DNA of 64,000 nt from Phenylobacterium sp. (GTDB taxonomy: Bacteria; Pseudomonadota; Alphaproteobacteria; Caulobacterales; Caulobacteraceae): positions 1 through 64,000 of the forward strand of contig NZ_JAICYI010000007.1 of assembly GCF_025934275.1 (NCBI RefSeq), written 5' to 3'. Of the stretch, positions 25,908-37,763 are shown piece by piece (within the stretch, counting starts at the first letter, position 1; each line of letters starts with the position of its first letter). The notes below the pieces were generated by a model, which worked only from the letters and a program-made list of their open reading frames with translations, had not been told where the DNA came from and ran no database searches. A program made the position numbers and the translations under genes.

Positions 25908-27668
25908 GTGATCCGCATCGTTTCAATCCACAAGGCTATCCTCGCCGGCGCGGCGGGGGCGATCGCGTGGGAAATCGTGCTGCGGCTGCTGCTTTTCGCC
26001 GGCCTGCCGTTGGTCGACATCGTCCGGGCCCTGGGCTCGGTCGTGGTTCCTGACGGGCCCACCTGGGCGTGGTGGACAGCCGGACTGCTCCTGCACACGC
26101 TGGTCGGGGTGATCTGGGCGGTGTTCTATGCCTACTTCTTCTGGTCCGTACTGGCCTGGCGACCGGTGTGGCAGGGGCTCGTCTTCGCGCTCATTCCGGC
26201 GGCGCTGGCGATACTCGTCGTCTATCCGCAGCTCCAGGCGATGCACGGCTCCGCGAGAGTCCTGCACATCCGCCCTTGGCAGTTGGTGGCCGAGACAAGC
26301 TGGCGTCAGCGAGGCGGTCTGCTGCTCGGCCACCTCGTCTTCGGTGCGGTCATGGGCGCCCTCTACACCCGCCCCGTCGGCTATCCCGCCGACCGGCCAA
26401 GACCCCCTACGCCCGCGCGAAAGAGGAGGCGAGCGCCCCCACGTAAAGTGCCGTCGCGGCCAGAGAGCGCCTTCATCTTCGCCACCGGCATCGAGTGCAG
26501 CTACCCGACCATCGAGGGCGGTCGCTGGCGCCGCGACCAGATGGCGGCGACAGGCCACTATCGGCGCTGGCAGACCGACTTTCAGCTATGCGTGGAACTG
26601 GGGCTCAGTCACCTGCGCTACGGGCCGCCCCTGCACCTGACCTTTCAGGGTCCAGGGCGCTACGACTGGTCCTTCACCGACCAGGTCATGGCGGCGATGC
26701 GCGAACTGGGGATCACGCCGATCATCGATCTATGCCATTTCGGCCTGCCGAACTGGTTGGGAAATTTCCAGAACCCCGAGGCGCCTGGCGCGCTCTGCGC
26801 CTACGCCGCCGCCTTCGCCAAGCGATATCCCTGGGTCCGCTTCTACACACCGGTCAACGAGATGTATGTCTGCGCCAAGCTCAGCGCGCTGAATGGCGCC
26901 TGGAATGAGCAGCGACAGGATGAGCGGTCCTTCCTGACTGCGGTGCGCCACCTGGCGAAGAGCAATATCCTGATGATGCAGGCGATCTTGCGGGAGCGCC
27001 CCGATGCGGTGTTCGCGAACAGCGAGAGCGGTGAATTCTACCAGGCCGCCTCGCCCGAGCCCGAGATCGTTCGGATCGCAAACTTCGAAAACCAGCGGCG
27101 CTTCCTGACGCTCGATCTGCTTTACGCACATCCGGTCGACGAGACCATGCGCCGCTATTTGCGCGATCAAGGGATGCCGGACGACGAGTACCACTGGTTC
27201 ATGGCCCAGGAGACGCCGCGGCGCGCCATACTGGGCATCGACTACTATCTCTGGAATGAGCAGCTCATCGATACGGAAGGGCGCCCGCAAGCGCTCGGCG
27301 AGCTCTTCGGTTGGTACGTGGTCGCGGGTCAATATTGGGAACGCTACCGGCGCCCGATGATGCACACCGAGACCAACGTGATGGACGCGCGTGCGGCGCC
27401 GAGCTGGTTATGGCGTCAATGGTACAACATTCGCCTGATCCAGGCCGCCGGCGTGCCGGTCGTGGGTTTCACCTGGTACAGCCTCACGGACCAGGTCGAC
27501 TGGGATATCGGCCTTACCAAGGCGCTCGGCAACGTGAACCCCGTCGGCCTGTTCGATCTCAATCGTGACCCGAGATCGGTTGCGCAGGCCTACAAGCATC
27601 TGATCGACACCTTTGGCGAGGAGCCGGCGATTCGGGAGTGCCCCGCGCTGAAGGAGCTCCTGCGATGA
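25908..27668 (+). CDS. Four-helix membrane domain fused to a family 1 glycoside hydrolase-like domain
   Basis: A 586-residue fusion. Residues 5-160 contain about four hydrophobic helices. A basic Pro/Arg linker follows (about 165-182), then a TIM-barrel related to GH1 beta-glucosidases: Glu318 in YTPVNEMYV is the acid/base and Glu488 in MHTETNVMD the candidate nucleophile. The frame is open across the junction, so it is not two genes joined by an error that I can see. The basic linker suggests the hydrolase domain stays on the cytoplasmic side (positive-inside rule). GH1 enzymes are normally soluble, so the anchor is unusual. The substrate could be a glycolipid or a beta-glucoside; this is inference. 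Confidence 0.85.
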   Translation: MIRIVSIHKAILAGAAGAIAWEIVLRLLLFAGLPLVDIVRALGSVVVPDGPTWAWWTAGLLLHTLVGVIWAVFYAYFFWSVLAWRPVWQGLVFALIPAALAILVVYPQLQAMHGSARVLHIRPWQLVAETSWRQRGGLLLGHLVFGAVMGALYTRPVGYPADRPRPPTPARKRRRAPPRKVPSRPESAFIFATGIECSYPTIEGGRWRRDQMAATGHYRRWQTDFQLCVELGLSHLRYGPPLHLTFQGPGRYDWSFTDQVMAAMRELGITPIIDLCHFGLPNWLGNFQNPEAPGALCAYAAAFAKRYPWVRFYTPVNEMYVCAKLSALNGAWNEQRQDERSFLTAVRHLAKSNILMMQAILRERPDAVFANSESGEFYQAASPEPEIVRIANFENQRRFLTLDLLYAHPVDETMRRYLRDQGMPDDEYHWFMAQETPRRAILGIDYYLWNEQLIDTEGRPQALGELFGWYVVAGQYWERYRRPMMHTETNVMDARAAPSWLWRQWYNIRLIQAAGVPVVGFTWYSLTDQVDWDIGLTKALGNVNPVGLFDLNRDPRSVAQAYKHLIDTFGEEPAIRECPALKELLR

Positions 27669-28198
27669 TCAGCTTCGTGCGCGCCCACGGCTACGACCCC
27701 GGTCCGACGCAGCGCCCCATGCTGGCGGGCGCGATCACCGGCCTGCTGGCGAGCGTTCCCGGCGGCCTGGTGTTCGTGGGCTTCGGCTCGTTCCGCGTGC
27801 TCGTCGACGACGTCTTTCGAACGTCGAGGTCATGGACCGCGGTGCTCATGCTCGCGGCCTGCATCCTCGCCGGGCTGTTGTACGGCGCGGTCTTCCAACG
27901 GGCTGCGAACGACCGGCGCGCCGGCTGGCTCATAGGACTCGCCTACGGCTTCATCCTTTGGATCGCCGCGCCGGTCGTCACCCTTCCCCTGATCCAGAGG
28001 TCGGCGATGGCGGGGGGCGACGCCGCGGTCGGGTTTCTGGTCGCCTTCCTGACCTGGGGCCTTGTCGCCGGCCTGCTGTTTCCCTACGTGCACCGGCCGC
28101 TGCACGCCAACCTCGAGACGGTCAAGGGCGGCTCTTCCCAGCGCCTCGGTCCGGAGGCCGACATGTTGAAGCAGCCTCCAGCCCCGCAGCCCGTGTAA
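27665..28198 (+). CDS. Four-helix membrane protein coupled to the anchored glycosidase
   Basis: A 177-residue membrane protein whose ATG overlaps the stop of the glycosidase gene (ATGA). Hydrophobic helices lie near 18-40, 54-73, 85-105 and 118-138, and a polar C-terminal tail follows. Its layout resembles the membrane half of the preceding fusion protein, so the two may be paralogous and associate in the membrane. No catalytic motif is visible. I do not recognise a named family. Confidence 0.7.
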   Translation: MISFVRAHGYDPGPTQRPMLAGAITGLLASVPGGLVFVGFGSFRVLVDDVFRTSRSWTAVLMLAACILAGLLYGAVFQRAANDRRAGWLIGLAYGFILWIAAPVVTLPLIQRSAMAGGDAAVGFLVAFLTWGLVAGLLFPYVHRPLHANLETVKGGSSQRLGPEADMLKQPPAPQPV

Positions 28199-28397
28199 GA
28201 CCCGGCGCCGTTAGCAGCCTACCCTCGCCGCGATGCCGCCACCGATGGAACATCTTCGATCCGTCTGCTGTTCCTCGCAGGCGAAGCTCCGAATCCGAAA
28301 TGAGCGTGGAGCTTCGGCAAACGGATATCCAACCAGTCAGAGAACAACCTCGCCTGCGCAAGCCGCCGAAGCTCTGCCGCATGGAAGAGACAGACCA

Positions 28398-28865
28398 ATG
28401 ACTTCGCTTCATCCCAAGAGCACCGCGGTCATTGGGGGGCATCCCATCCACCCGATGCTGGTGAATTTCCCGATTACGTTCTTCACTGCAGCCCTGGCCA
28501 CGGACATCGCCTACTGGCGAACCGCTGCGACGATTTGGGCGGTCGCCTCAACGTGGCTTCTCGGCGCCGGACTGGTCATGGCGGCGTTGGCTGCGATCGC
28601 CGGCCTGACGGACTTCCTGGGCAGTCGACAAATCCGGACGCTCAAGGCGGCCTGGCATCATATGATCGGGAATGTCTCGGCAGTTGTCTTGTCGCTGGTC
28701 AATTTCGTGCTCCACCTCCGAGGGGGCGACGCAGCGGTGCTGCCGACCGGGCTGGTCTTGTCGGCGATCGTGGTCGCCATCCTGCTGTTCACGGGATGGC
28801 TGGGCGGCGAAATGGTCTTTCGCCACGGAGTAGCGGTCGCGGACGACGCCGATCGCGGCCAATGA
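28398..28865 (+). CDS. DUF2231 membrane protein (second)
   Basis: A 155-residue protein with the DUF2231 opening GGHPIHPMLVNFPITFFTAA and four membrane helices (about 20-36, 42-70, 90-107 and 116-136). HHMIGNVSAVVLSLVNF carries conserved His residues of the family, which could bind haem. The ATG at 28398 is preceded by ggaagaga. It is shorter than the first DUF2231 protein in this region and lacks its soluble tail. Function unknown. Confidence 0.88.
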   Translation: MTSLHPKSTAVIGGHPIHPMLVNFPITFFTAALATDIAYWRTAATIWAVASTWLLGAGLVMAALAAIAGLTDFLGSRQIRTLKAAWHHMIGNVSAVVLSLVNFVLHLRGGDAAVLPTGLVLSAIVVAILLFTGWLGGEMVFRHGVAVADDADRGQ

Positions 28866-29007
28866 GCCGTCCTTGAGGCCTCCGGCCGGCGCAGCGCGAA
28901 TTGTCTGCAATCCGCCAGGAGCGGTGCTACGCTCCGTCCCACGGACCGGACATTCAGCACATGGCGACGTCGCCTCGCCGCGCGGTTGACCGACACGGGG
29001 ACCTTCC

Positions 29008-29622
29008 ATGAACCCGTGGCAGCTCCTCGTGCTCGCGCTCGAATCCGCTGTCCAGACCGTCGGCGTCCGCGCGGGCGTTGAGCAGCCGGAATATCGCACG
29101 CTTCAGAAGGCCGGCCCGCTGGAGCTGCGCGAATACCCGCCCCGCATCGTCGCCGAGACCACAGTCATGGGGAACGCGGAGGCGGCGCGAAACGCGGGAT
29201 TCCGTAGGGTCGCCGCCTACATCTTCGGCGCCAATCGCGGCCATCAGGAGGTCGCCATGACCTCGCCGGTCGTCCAGCGCGGGGGCGAGCAGATCGCCAT
29301 GACATCGCCGGTGGTCCAGGCCCCGAGCGGGAAGGCATGGAAAATCCAGTTTGTCATGCCTGCCAGGTACACATTGGACACCCTGCCTCAGCCCGCCGAC
29401 CCCGAAGTGCGCGTGCGCCAGGAGCCCGCCGCCCGTTACGCCGTCCTCCGCTTCACCGGCAGCCGCTCGGCGGCCGCCGTCGAATCCCGGACCCGGATCC
29501 TGTTGCAGCAGGCCGCGGCCCACGGCTGGCGGACCAAGGGCGCCCCCGTCGGCTGGTTCTACGATCCCCCTTGGACGCTCCCGCCGCTGCGCCGCAACGA
29601 AGTGGCCGTCGAACTGGACTAG
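29008..29622 (+). CDS. SOUL-family haem-binding protein
   Basis: A 204-residue protein of the SOUL/HEBP family. The N-terminal part is hydrophobic (MNPWQLLVLALESAVQTVGV), then EYRTLQKAGPLELREYPPRI, the typical YEVREY-like strand, GFRRVAAYIFGANR, and the repeated EVAMTSPVV / QIAMTSPVV characteristic of SOUL proteins. The end GWFYDPPWTLPPLRRNEVAV is also conserved. Members bind haem or tetrapyrroles. The N-terminal segment may be a weak signal or anchor. It closes the stress-type gene set and is transcribed alone. Confidence 0.9.
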   Translation: MNPWQLLVLALESAVQTVGVRAGVEQPEYRTLQKAGPLELREYPPRIVAETTVMGNAEAARNAGFRRVAAYIFGANRGHQEVAMTSPVVQRGGEQIAMTSPVVQAPSGKAWKIQFVMPARYTLDTLPQPADPEVRVRQEPAARYAVLRFTGSRSAAAVESRTRILLQQAAAHGWRTKGAPVGWFYDPPWTLPPLRRNEVAVELD

Positions 29623-29758
29623 CGGCCGCGGCCGCCGCTCACGGGCCGCATTCCGGATTTGCCGCAGGCGGCCAAATCTCTAAAGTGAAGCCCTTCCATG
29701 TAGACCTGCGCACCCGTAAAAGACGCTCAACAGCAGAGTTCAGCACAGGAACCTCACG

Positions 29759-30337
29759 ATGACCCGCAAGCCGATCAGGTTCGCCCACGTCGTCTATCGC
29801 ACCCGCCGCTTCGAAGAGATGATCGGATGGTATGAGACGGTGTTCGGCGCCAAGGTGCAGCATGAGAATCCCGTCATGGCCTTCCTGACCTATGATGACG
29901 AGCATCACAGGTTCGCCTTTATCAACCTGGCGGTGATTGATCCGAATGGAACGCCTGACACCGACAGACGCGGGAAGGTCGGTGTCGACCACGTCGCCTA
30001 CACCGACGCATCGATTACGGATCTGCTGGAGAACTACTCCGAGCTGAAGGCGAGGGGCATCGCGCCTTATTGGTGCGTACACCATGGCCTCACGGCTTCG
30101 ATGTACTACGCCGACCCGGACGGCAATCAGATGGAGTTCCAGGTCGACGCGTTTTCCAGCGACGCGTGCAACGCATTCATCCGCAGCGAGCAGATGGGTC
30201 TCAATCCGGTCGGGGTGGAGTTCGATCCGGAGGACTGGCTCGCCCGACTGCGCGGCGGCGCGCCGGAGTCCGACCTGCTCGTGCGCAAGATCCACGAGCC
30301 GATCTCGCCCATCCGCGGATTTGTCGCGTCCGCGTAA
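29759..30337 (+). CDS. VOC-family extradiol-dioxygenase-like protein
   Basis: A 192-residue VOC protein with two paired modules. Candidate iron ligands are His in FAHVVYRT, His in GVDHVAYTD and Glu in NQMEFQVDAF, the usual two-His-one-Glu set of type I extradiol dioxygenases, and YADPDGNQ precedes the last strand. AGGAACC lies just before the ATG. It is shorter than classical catechol 2,3-dioxygenase (about 300 residues) but close to single-repeat members that act on catechols or as lyases. No ring-cleavage pathway genes are adjacent, so the substrate is not suggested. Confidence 0.8.
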   Translation: MTRKPIRFAHVVYRTRRFEEMIGWYETVFGAKVQHENPVMAFLTYDDEHHRFAFINLAVIDPNGTPDTDRRGKVGVDHVAYTDASITDLLENYSELKARGIAPYWCVHHGLTASMYYADPDGNQMEFQVDAFSSDACNAFIRSEQMGLNPVGVEFDPEDWLARLRGGAPESDLLVRKIHEPISPIRGFVASA

Positions 30338-30492
30338 AGCTGCCGGGCCGGGCTCGGCGAGAGCGATGGTCGTGGCCGACGAAGGACCGCCTATCCACCC
30401 TTAGCTGGGCGGCCGCCGCACTCACGCCCGCCGAGCGGAACAGCCGTTCCAGCGGCCGGACAGCCCAGCCGACGGGGCTTGCAACCCGGAGC

Positions 30493-31173
30493 TCAGGCGC
30501 TGGCCTGATGCTCCGCCGCCTGCGCCATGACGCGGCGAAGGGCGCGGGGCGCGTACCAGAAGGTCCAGGCGGTGAGCAGGGCGATCGCGCCATAGCTGAT
30601 TGGGCCGCTCACCAGCAGGAAGAGCTTGATCGAGATGAGGAAGACGAGCGTGCAGTTGATGGCGCTCGTAGCGATCAACCCGAACGCCCAAGCCAGGGTC
30701 ATCACCGTCATGGCGCGGCGGTAGGCGGGGTCTGCGCTGATCGCCTCGATCGCCGCGGGGTCCTTCGCCCGGCGGCGCGCGCCGGCGCGGGCCAGAAAGT
30801 ACATCAGCGGCCGGCCGATCGCGGCCGAGCCCAGGAATACCAGGCCGACAACAGCGCTCACGAGGTTCTCACGCAGCTGCAGGACCTTGACGCCCCCGCC
30901 GCCGGCGAAGGCCAGCAAGGACAGGGCGATGCCCGCCAGCACGAGGAGGGCGATGGCGTCGACCTTGCGCGCCCGCACGAACTCCGCGATCGACCAGATG
31001 AGTGGCGGGACCGAGGCGGCCATCAGCGCCCGAACATCGCCCAGGTCGTCGCGGGTCAGGCTGTAGATGGCGAACGGCAGGGCGAAGTTGGCGACGATCT
31101 CCAAGGCGGCCCTGGCGCCGTGGGCGCGGAGGTAGGCGGCGGCTCGCGCGCGCCGCGAAGGCGTGGTTGGCAT
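30493..31173 (-). CDS. VC0807-family integral membrane protein
   Basis: A 226-residue membrane protein with about six hydrophobic helices (near 22-40, 48-62, 73-90, 100-120, 160-178 and 184-208). ANFALPFAIYSLTRDDLGDV and YRRAMTVMTLAWAFGL match the VC0807 family of unknown function. Its ATG overlaps the SDR stop (TGATG), so it is co-translated with the dehydrogenase and controlled with it by the divergent TetR regulator. Transport or channel activity for the SDR substrate is a guess from context. Confidence 0.75.
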   Translation of the reverse strand: MPTTPSRRARAAAYLRAHGARAALEIVANFALPFAIYSLTRDDLGDVRALMAASVPPLIWSIAEFVRARKVDAIALLVLAGIALSLLAFAGGGGVKVLQLRENLVSAVVGLVFLGSAAIGRPLMYFLARAGARRRAKDPAAIEAISADPAYRRAMTVMTLAWAFGLIATSAINCTLVFLISIKLFLLVSGPISYGAIALLTAWTFWYAPRALRRVMAQAAEHQASA

Positions 31174-31946
31174 CACGGGGCTCCCAAGGCGCGGCGCTCG
31201 GCGCCGCCGTCCACGAACACGACCTGAGCGGTCATCACCGAATTCTCGGCCCCTACGCACCAGGCGAGCGCTGCAGCGGCCTGGTCCGGGCGGCCGGGGA
31301 AGACGCCCGCCAGCGGGACCATCGCGGCCGCCTGGGCGCGCAGGTCCGGGTCGGCGAAGATCGGCGCCGCGGCCGGCGTGTCGAAAAAGCCCATGGCCAC
31401 GACGTTCAGCGGAATGCCCGCCCCGGCCCACGGCGGCTCGATCGCGGTGCGCCGGCACCAGCTGTTCAGCGCGAGCTTGGCGGCGCCGTAGAGCGCCAGC
31501 GGGTCGTCCAGCCTGAACGCCTCGCGGCCGGCCGCGACGGCCGCGGGCTCGTCCATCGCCAGGCACGCCTCCAGAACCGTGGGGTCGGGCGTGCGCAGGC
31601 ACGCGATCGAGGAGGTGGCGACGGCGCGCGGCGCCGGGCTTTGCCACAACAGCGGGCGAAGGCCCTCGAGCGTGGCGACAGCGCCGAAGAAGTTGAGCGC
31701 CAGGTGGATGTCCGGCATGCCGCCGCCGGCGTTGGCGACCACGCCGTCGAGCCGCCCGCCGCAGAGCCGGCCGACCTCTTCCACCAGGGCCGCTCGGCCC
31801 TCCGGCGTGGCGAGGTCAGCGGTCACGTCGGCGTCGTGGAGGTCGCAGGCGATCACCCGGCCCCCACCCTCGCGCAGGCGCCGCGCCGTTGCCGCCCCGA
31901 TGCCGGAGGCGGCGCCGGTGACCGCATAGGTCCGGTCTTGATGCAT
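31173..31946 (-). CDS. Short-chain dehydrogenase, 3-alpha-hydroxysteroid dehydrogenase-like
   Basis: A 257-residue SDR with the Rossmann loop TGAASGIGAA, the NAGG motif (VVANAGG) and YGAAK catalytic Tyr/Lys. IACDLHDADVTADLATPEGR is close in style to the 3-alpha-hydroxysteroid/coniferyl-alcohol dehydrogenase branch. ACDLHD after the second beta strand suggests NAD(H). The ATG at 31946 is preferred to an in-frame GTG 12 nt upstream because GGTGAGA is placed well before it. It is divergent from a TetR repressor with a shared palindromic operator, so a hydrophobic ligand or substrate probably induces it. Confidence 0.88.
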   Translation of the reverse strand: MHQDRTYAVTGAASGIGAATARRLREGGGRVIACDLHDADVTADLATPEGRAALVEEVGRLCGGRLDGVVANAGGGMPDIHLALNFFGAVATLEGLRPLLWQSPAPRAVATSSIACLRTPDPTVLEACLAMDEPAAVAAGREAFRLDDPLALYGAAKLALNSWCRRTAIEPPWAGAGIPLNVVAMGFFDTPAAAPIFADPDLRAQAAAMVPLAGVFPGRPDQAAAALAWCVGAENSVMTAQVVFVDGGAERRALGAP

Positions 31947-31966
31947 GGCCGATCTCACCCGCTTTC

Positions 31967-31992
31967 GTACCGAACCGTACCGTTCGGTACGG
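31967..31992. promoter_or_regulatory. Composite palindromic operator between SDR and TetR genes
   Basis: GTACCGAAC (31967-31975) and GTTCGGTAC (31982-31990) are a perfect 9-bp inverted repeat. Overlapping it, CCGTACCG (31975-31982) and CGGTACGG (31985-31992) form another perfect 8-bp inverted repeat with a TT spacer. The result is three half-sites of the CGTACCG type in 26 bp, directly upstream of both divergent genes. This is the expected place and form of a TetR-family operator; the binding protein is inferred from the adjacent gene. Confidence 0.8.
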
Positions 31993-32066
31993 CTTGATAA
32001 CCCGGCTGCATCTGATAGGCAAGGGCCGGAACAGAGCCTCTGGCATCAAGCGCGGAGCGAGACCGG

Positions 32067-32678
32067 ATGGGTGGCGCGGCGGGCGAGACCACGGCCAAGG
32101 AGGCGCGGCGGCGGGAGATCCTCGACGCCGCCTTCGCGGAATTCGCGGCCAAGGGCTATGGCGGGGCCAGCATGGCCGCCATCGCCCAGCGCGCGCGGGC
32201 CTCCAAGGAGACGCTCTACGCCTGGTTCGGCGACAAGGAGCGGCTGTTCACCACCCTGCTGGAGAGCCGGCTTGGGGGGATGAAGACCCGCACCGCCCTG
32301 GCCGCCACGGAAGAGCCCTCCGCCAGCCATGTCCTGCCGGTGCTCGCCGAGGACATCCTGCGCTTCATGCTGGAGATGGCCCCGCTCAGCGAGGCGATGG
32401 CGGCCGGTGCGGCCGGCGACCGCGCCCTGGAGCTGGCCGGCCAGGCGATTCGCCAGGAGCGGGGGCGTTTTGTCGACTACCTGCTGCGCTGCCGCGAGCG
32501 CGGGGAGATCGCCTTCGACGACGATCCGTTCGAGCTCGCCTCCCTGTTCGTGGCCATGGCCGAGGGCGAATGGAGCCTGCGGCTCAGCACCGGCATGACG
32601 CCGGCGCTGACCGACGAGATCATCGCCGAGCACGTCCGGCGCGTGACGCGGATCTTCCTGAAGGGCTTGGCCCCATAG
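32067..32678 (+). CDS. TetR/AcrR-family transcriptional regulator
   Basis: A 203-residue regulator. The N-terminal helix-turn-helix is clear: RRREILDAAFAEFAAKGYGG, MAAIAQRARASKETLYAWFG, DKERLFTTLLE. The C-terminal ligand domain has an AefR-like pattern (MAEGEWSLRLSTGM). It is divergent from the SDR/VC0807 operon and separated from it by about 120 nt that contain a composite palindromic operator, so it most likely represses that operon and itself. The ligand is unknown; a steroid-like or aromatic compound would fit the SDR. Confidence 0.9.
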   Translation: MGGAAGETTAKEARRREILDAAFAEFAAKGYGGASMAAIAQRARASKETLYAWFGDKERLFTTLLESRLGGMKTRTALAATEEPSASHVLPVLAEDILRFMLEMAPLSEAMAAGAAGDRALELAGQAIRQERGRFVDYLLRCRERGEIAFDDDPFELASLFVAMAEGEWSLRLSTGMTPALTDEIIAEHVRRVTRIFLKGLAP

Positions 32679-32810
32679 AGCATCGCGCGGAATGGGTCGA
32701 TTTTCCCCGCTGGCTCCGCGCCAGGAATAGGAGGTTCGAGGCTCCGCTGCGGATCCGCATCGCAAGCAGACCTCTCAACGAAAGAGACGCGTGACGAGCC
32801 GATGTGACCC

Positions 32811-35452
<2,642 letters not shown>

Positions 35453-35453
<1 letters not shown>

Positions 35454-36154
35454 CAGCTCGCTTTGGCCCGCCTGCGCGACGAACTGGAGGATGCCGCCGC
35501 CACCAGCCCCCGGAACACCCCCGCGCCGGGGTGGTCGGGCTCGAGCAGCTCCTGGTGCCACTGGATGCCCAGGGCGAAGCCGGCGCCCGCCAGCTCGATC
35601 GCCTCGACGGTCCCATCGGCGGCCCGCGCGCTGACCACGCAGCCGCCCGGCTCGACGACGGCCTCGTTGTGGAAGGTGTTGACCGTGAGCCGCTCGCCGA
35701 CCAGCGCCGCGAGCCGGGTGCCGGCCACCGTGCGCACCTCGTGCGTGCGGCCCTTGTCGTTGTGGTCCGGCACGGAGGCGGTGAGTTTCGCCCCGTTCAG
35801 CGCCGCAAGCACCTGCATGCCGGCGCAGATCCCGAGCACCGGCTTGCCCGCGCCGAGGAAGCCGCGCACGAGCGCGATCTCCACGACCAGCCTATCCGCC
35901 TGCGGCGAGGCGGCCGGCGCGCCGGCGTACCAGTCGGCGGGCATGGCGTAGCGGCCGCCCACGGTCATCAGGGCGTCGAACCCTTCCAGCACCGGGCCCA
36001 CCGTCGCCGGCTCGTACGGCACGCCGAATGCGAGGCCGCCGGCCCGCAGGACGCCCGCGAAATACCCCTTCGCCGCCTCGTAGCGCGTGCCGCCGCTGGA
36101 GGTGTTCTCGTCCATCAGCACCGCCACGCGGGGACGTCCTGCAGCCTGGGTCAC
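35453..36154 (-). CDS. Class I glutamine amidotransferase-like (peptidase C26/PuuD-type)
   Basis: A 233-residue alpha/beta protein with the nucleophile elbow LGICAGMQ (Cys110) and the His/Glu pair in GIQWHQELL, the triad of gamma-glutamyl-gamma-aminobutyrate hydrolase-type amidotransferases. The start is a GTG overlapping the PPOX stop (GTGA); the region before it belongs to the PPOX gene. It would hydrolyse a gamma-glutamyl amide. It sits inside the metH operon between the two halves of methionine synthase, with no obvious biochemical link; folate polyglutamate trimming is an idea only. Confidence 0.85.
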
Positions 36155-36702
36155 TCCGGCCTCACCAGCGCGGGCAGGCCGTCGATGGAGAGGGCGTCCG
36201 ATGCGTACCTTCGCTCGGCCCATTCCGCGAACGGGCGATGGTCCACGTAGCGCTTCAGCTGTTCGCGCTCGCCCTTGAACTCGAAGAACGGCACGCCCCA
36301 GCCGCAGCTGTCGGCGATCCGGTCGACGTCGACGACGATCACGGCGCGCGCCCGCTCGAAGGTGGAGAACAGGGCTTTGAGCTGCGCGAACCCCGCTTCG
36401 CCGAACGTGACCGCCCGCCCGCGTCCATGCAGCCGCAACACGTTGGCTGGCCCTTCGAAAGCGCAGAACATCAGGGTGATGCGGCCGTTCTCTCGCACGT
36501 GCGCCAAGGTCTCCGCCCCCGAGCCGCCGAGGTCGAGGTAGGCGATCGTCCGCTCGTCGATCACCGCCAGGCTGTCGTAGCCTTTCGGCGAGACGTTCAC
36601 GTGCCCGTCCGCCCCCAGGGGCGCCGTCGCGACGAAGAATATCCTCTGGGCCATGATGAAGCGGATGAGCTTGTCGTCGAGCCGCGCGTGGACCGTGCTC
36701 AT
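36151..36702 (-). CDS. Pyridoxamine 5'-phosphate oxidase-family protein
   Basis: A 183-residue split-barrel flavoprotein-type protein. [20 protein letters not shown] with VSPKG is the PPOX opening, [20 protein letters not shown] the dimer-interface strands, and [20 protein letters not shown] the core sheet. The family binds FMN or F420 and includes PdxH and many general-stress proteins; the basic FMN-phosphate residues are not fully clear here. The ATG overlaps the stop of the MetH N-part (ATGA), and the stop overlaps the next start, so it is tightly built into the methionine operon. Confidence 0.85.
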   Translation of the reverse strand: MSTVHARLDDKLIRFIMAQRIFFVATAPLGADGHVNVSPKGYDSLAVIDERTIAYLDLGGSGAETLAHVRENGRITLMFCAFEGPANVLRLHGRGRAVTFGEAGFAQLKALFSTFERARAVIVVDVDRIADSCGWGVPFFEFKGEREQLKRYVDHRPFAEWAERRYASDALSIDGLPALVRPE

Positions 36703-37763
36703 GAGGCGAGCTCGAAGGGCTCCAGGCCCGCGAGGCGCAGCGCCGTCGCCCGCTCGGGCACTGCTCGCGGCTTCAGGCCCCGCACCGCGTCGGCCACGTG
36801 CCGGATGTGCTCCGGCGTGGTCCCGCAGCAGCCGCCCAGGATATTGACGATGCCGGCCTCGGCCCACTCGTGCAGCTGATGGCCGGTCTGGTCCGGGGTC
36901 TCGTCGTACTCGCCCATGGCGTTGGGCAGGCCCGCGTTCGGGTAGGCGGAGACCAGGGTGTCGGCGATGCGGGCGAGCTCGGCGATGTGCGGCCGCATCA
37001 GCTCGGCCCCCAGCGCGCAGTTCAGGCCCACCGCGAAGGGCTTCGCATGCTTCACCGAGTTCCAGAACGCCTCCACCGTCTGGCCCGAGAGCGTGCGCCC
37101 CGAGCGGTCGGTGATGGTGCCGGAGATCCAGATCGGCAGCGGCTCATAGCCCTCGTCCTGCAGGTCCAGGATCGCCTTGATCGCGGCCTTGCAGTTCAAG
37201 GTGTCGGTGATGGTCTCGATCAGGAACAGGTCGACCCCGCCCTCGTGCAGCGCGCGCACCTGCTCGAGATAGGCCTGATAGACCTGATCGAACGTGACCT
37301 TGCGCGCGCCCGGATCGTTCACGTCGGAGCTCATCGAGAGCATCACCGGGAGCGGCCCGATCGAGCCGGCGATGAAGCGCGGCTTGTCCGGCTCCTTCGC
37401 GGTCCAGCGATCGGCGATCTCGCGGGCGATCCGCGCGCCCTCGAAGTTGACGTCGCGCACCGCGGCTTCCAGCCCGTACTCGGCCTGGGCGATCGAAGTG
37501 GCGGAGAAGGTGTTGGTTTCGCTGATGTCCGCGCCGGCGGCGAAATAGGCGTCATGCAGGCCGGCGATGATGTCGGGACGGGTGAGGCACAGGACGTCGT
37601 TGTCGCCCTTCAGCGGCAACCTATGATCCGCAAACCGCGCGCCCCGGTAGTCGGCCTCGGCGAGACGTTGCTTCTGGATCATCACGCCCCACGAGCCGTC
37701 GAGAATCAGGATGCGATCCTTGGCGGCCGCGTTCAGCGCGGCGATGCGTTCGGCCCGGGTCAT
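36699..37763 (-). CDS. metH: Methionine synthase, homocysteine-binding domain as a separate protein
   Basis: A 354-residue homocysteine S-methyltransferase barrel equal to the first domain of Met[21 protein letters not shown] opens it, and the zinc ligands are Cys in GLNCALGA and the Cys pair in [11 protein letters not shown]. It lacks the folate and B12 parts, which are encoded two genes downstream (32811-35453). The ATG overlaps the metF stop (ATGA). A split MetH is known from other alphaproteobacteria (general knowledge). Here a PPOX protein and a glutamine amidotransferase lie between the two halves. Confidence 0.95.
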   Translation of the reverse strand: MTRAERIAALNAAAKDRILILDGSWGVMIQKQRLAEADYRGARFADHRLPLKGDNDVLCLTRPDIIAGLHDAYFAAGADISETNTFSATSIAQAEYGLEAAVRDVNFEGARIAREIADRWTAKEPDKPRFIAGSIGPLPVMLSMSSDVNDPGARKVTFDQVYQAYLEQVRALHEGGVDLFLIETITDTLNCKAAIKAILDLQDEGYEPLPIWISGTITDRSGRTLSGQTVEAFWNSVKHAKPFAVGLNCALGAELMRPHIAELARIADTLVSAYPNAGLPNAMGEYDETPDQTGHQLHEWAEAGIVNILGGCCGTTPEHIRHVADAVRGLKPRAVPERATALRLAGLEPFELAS

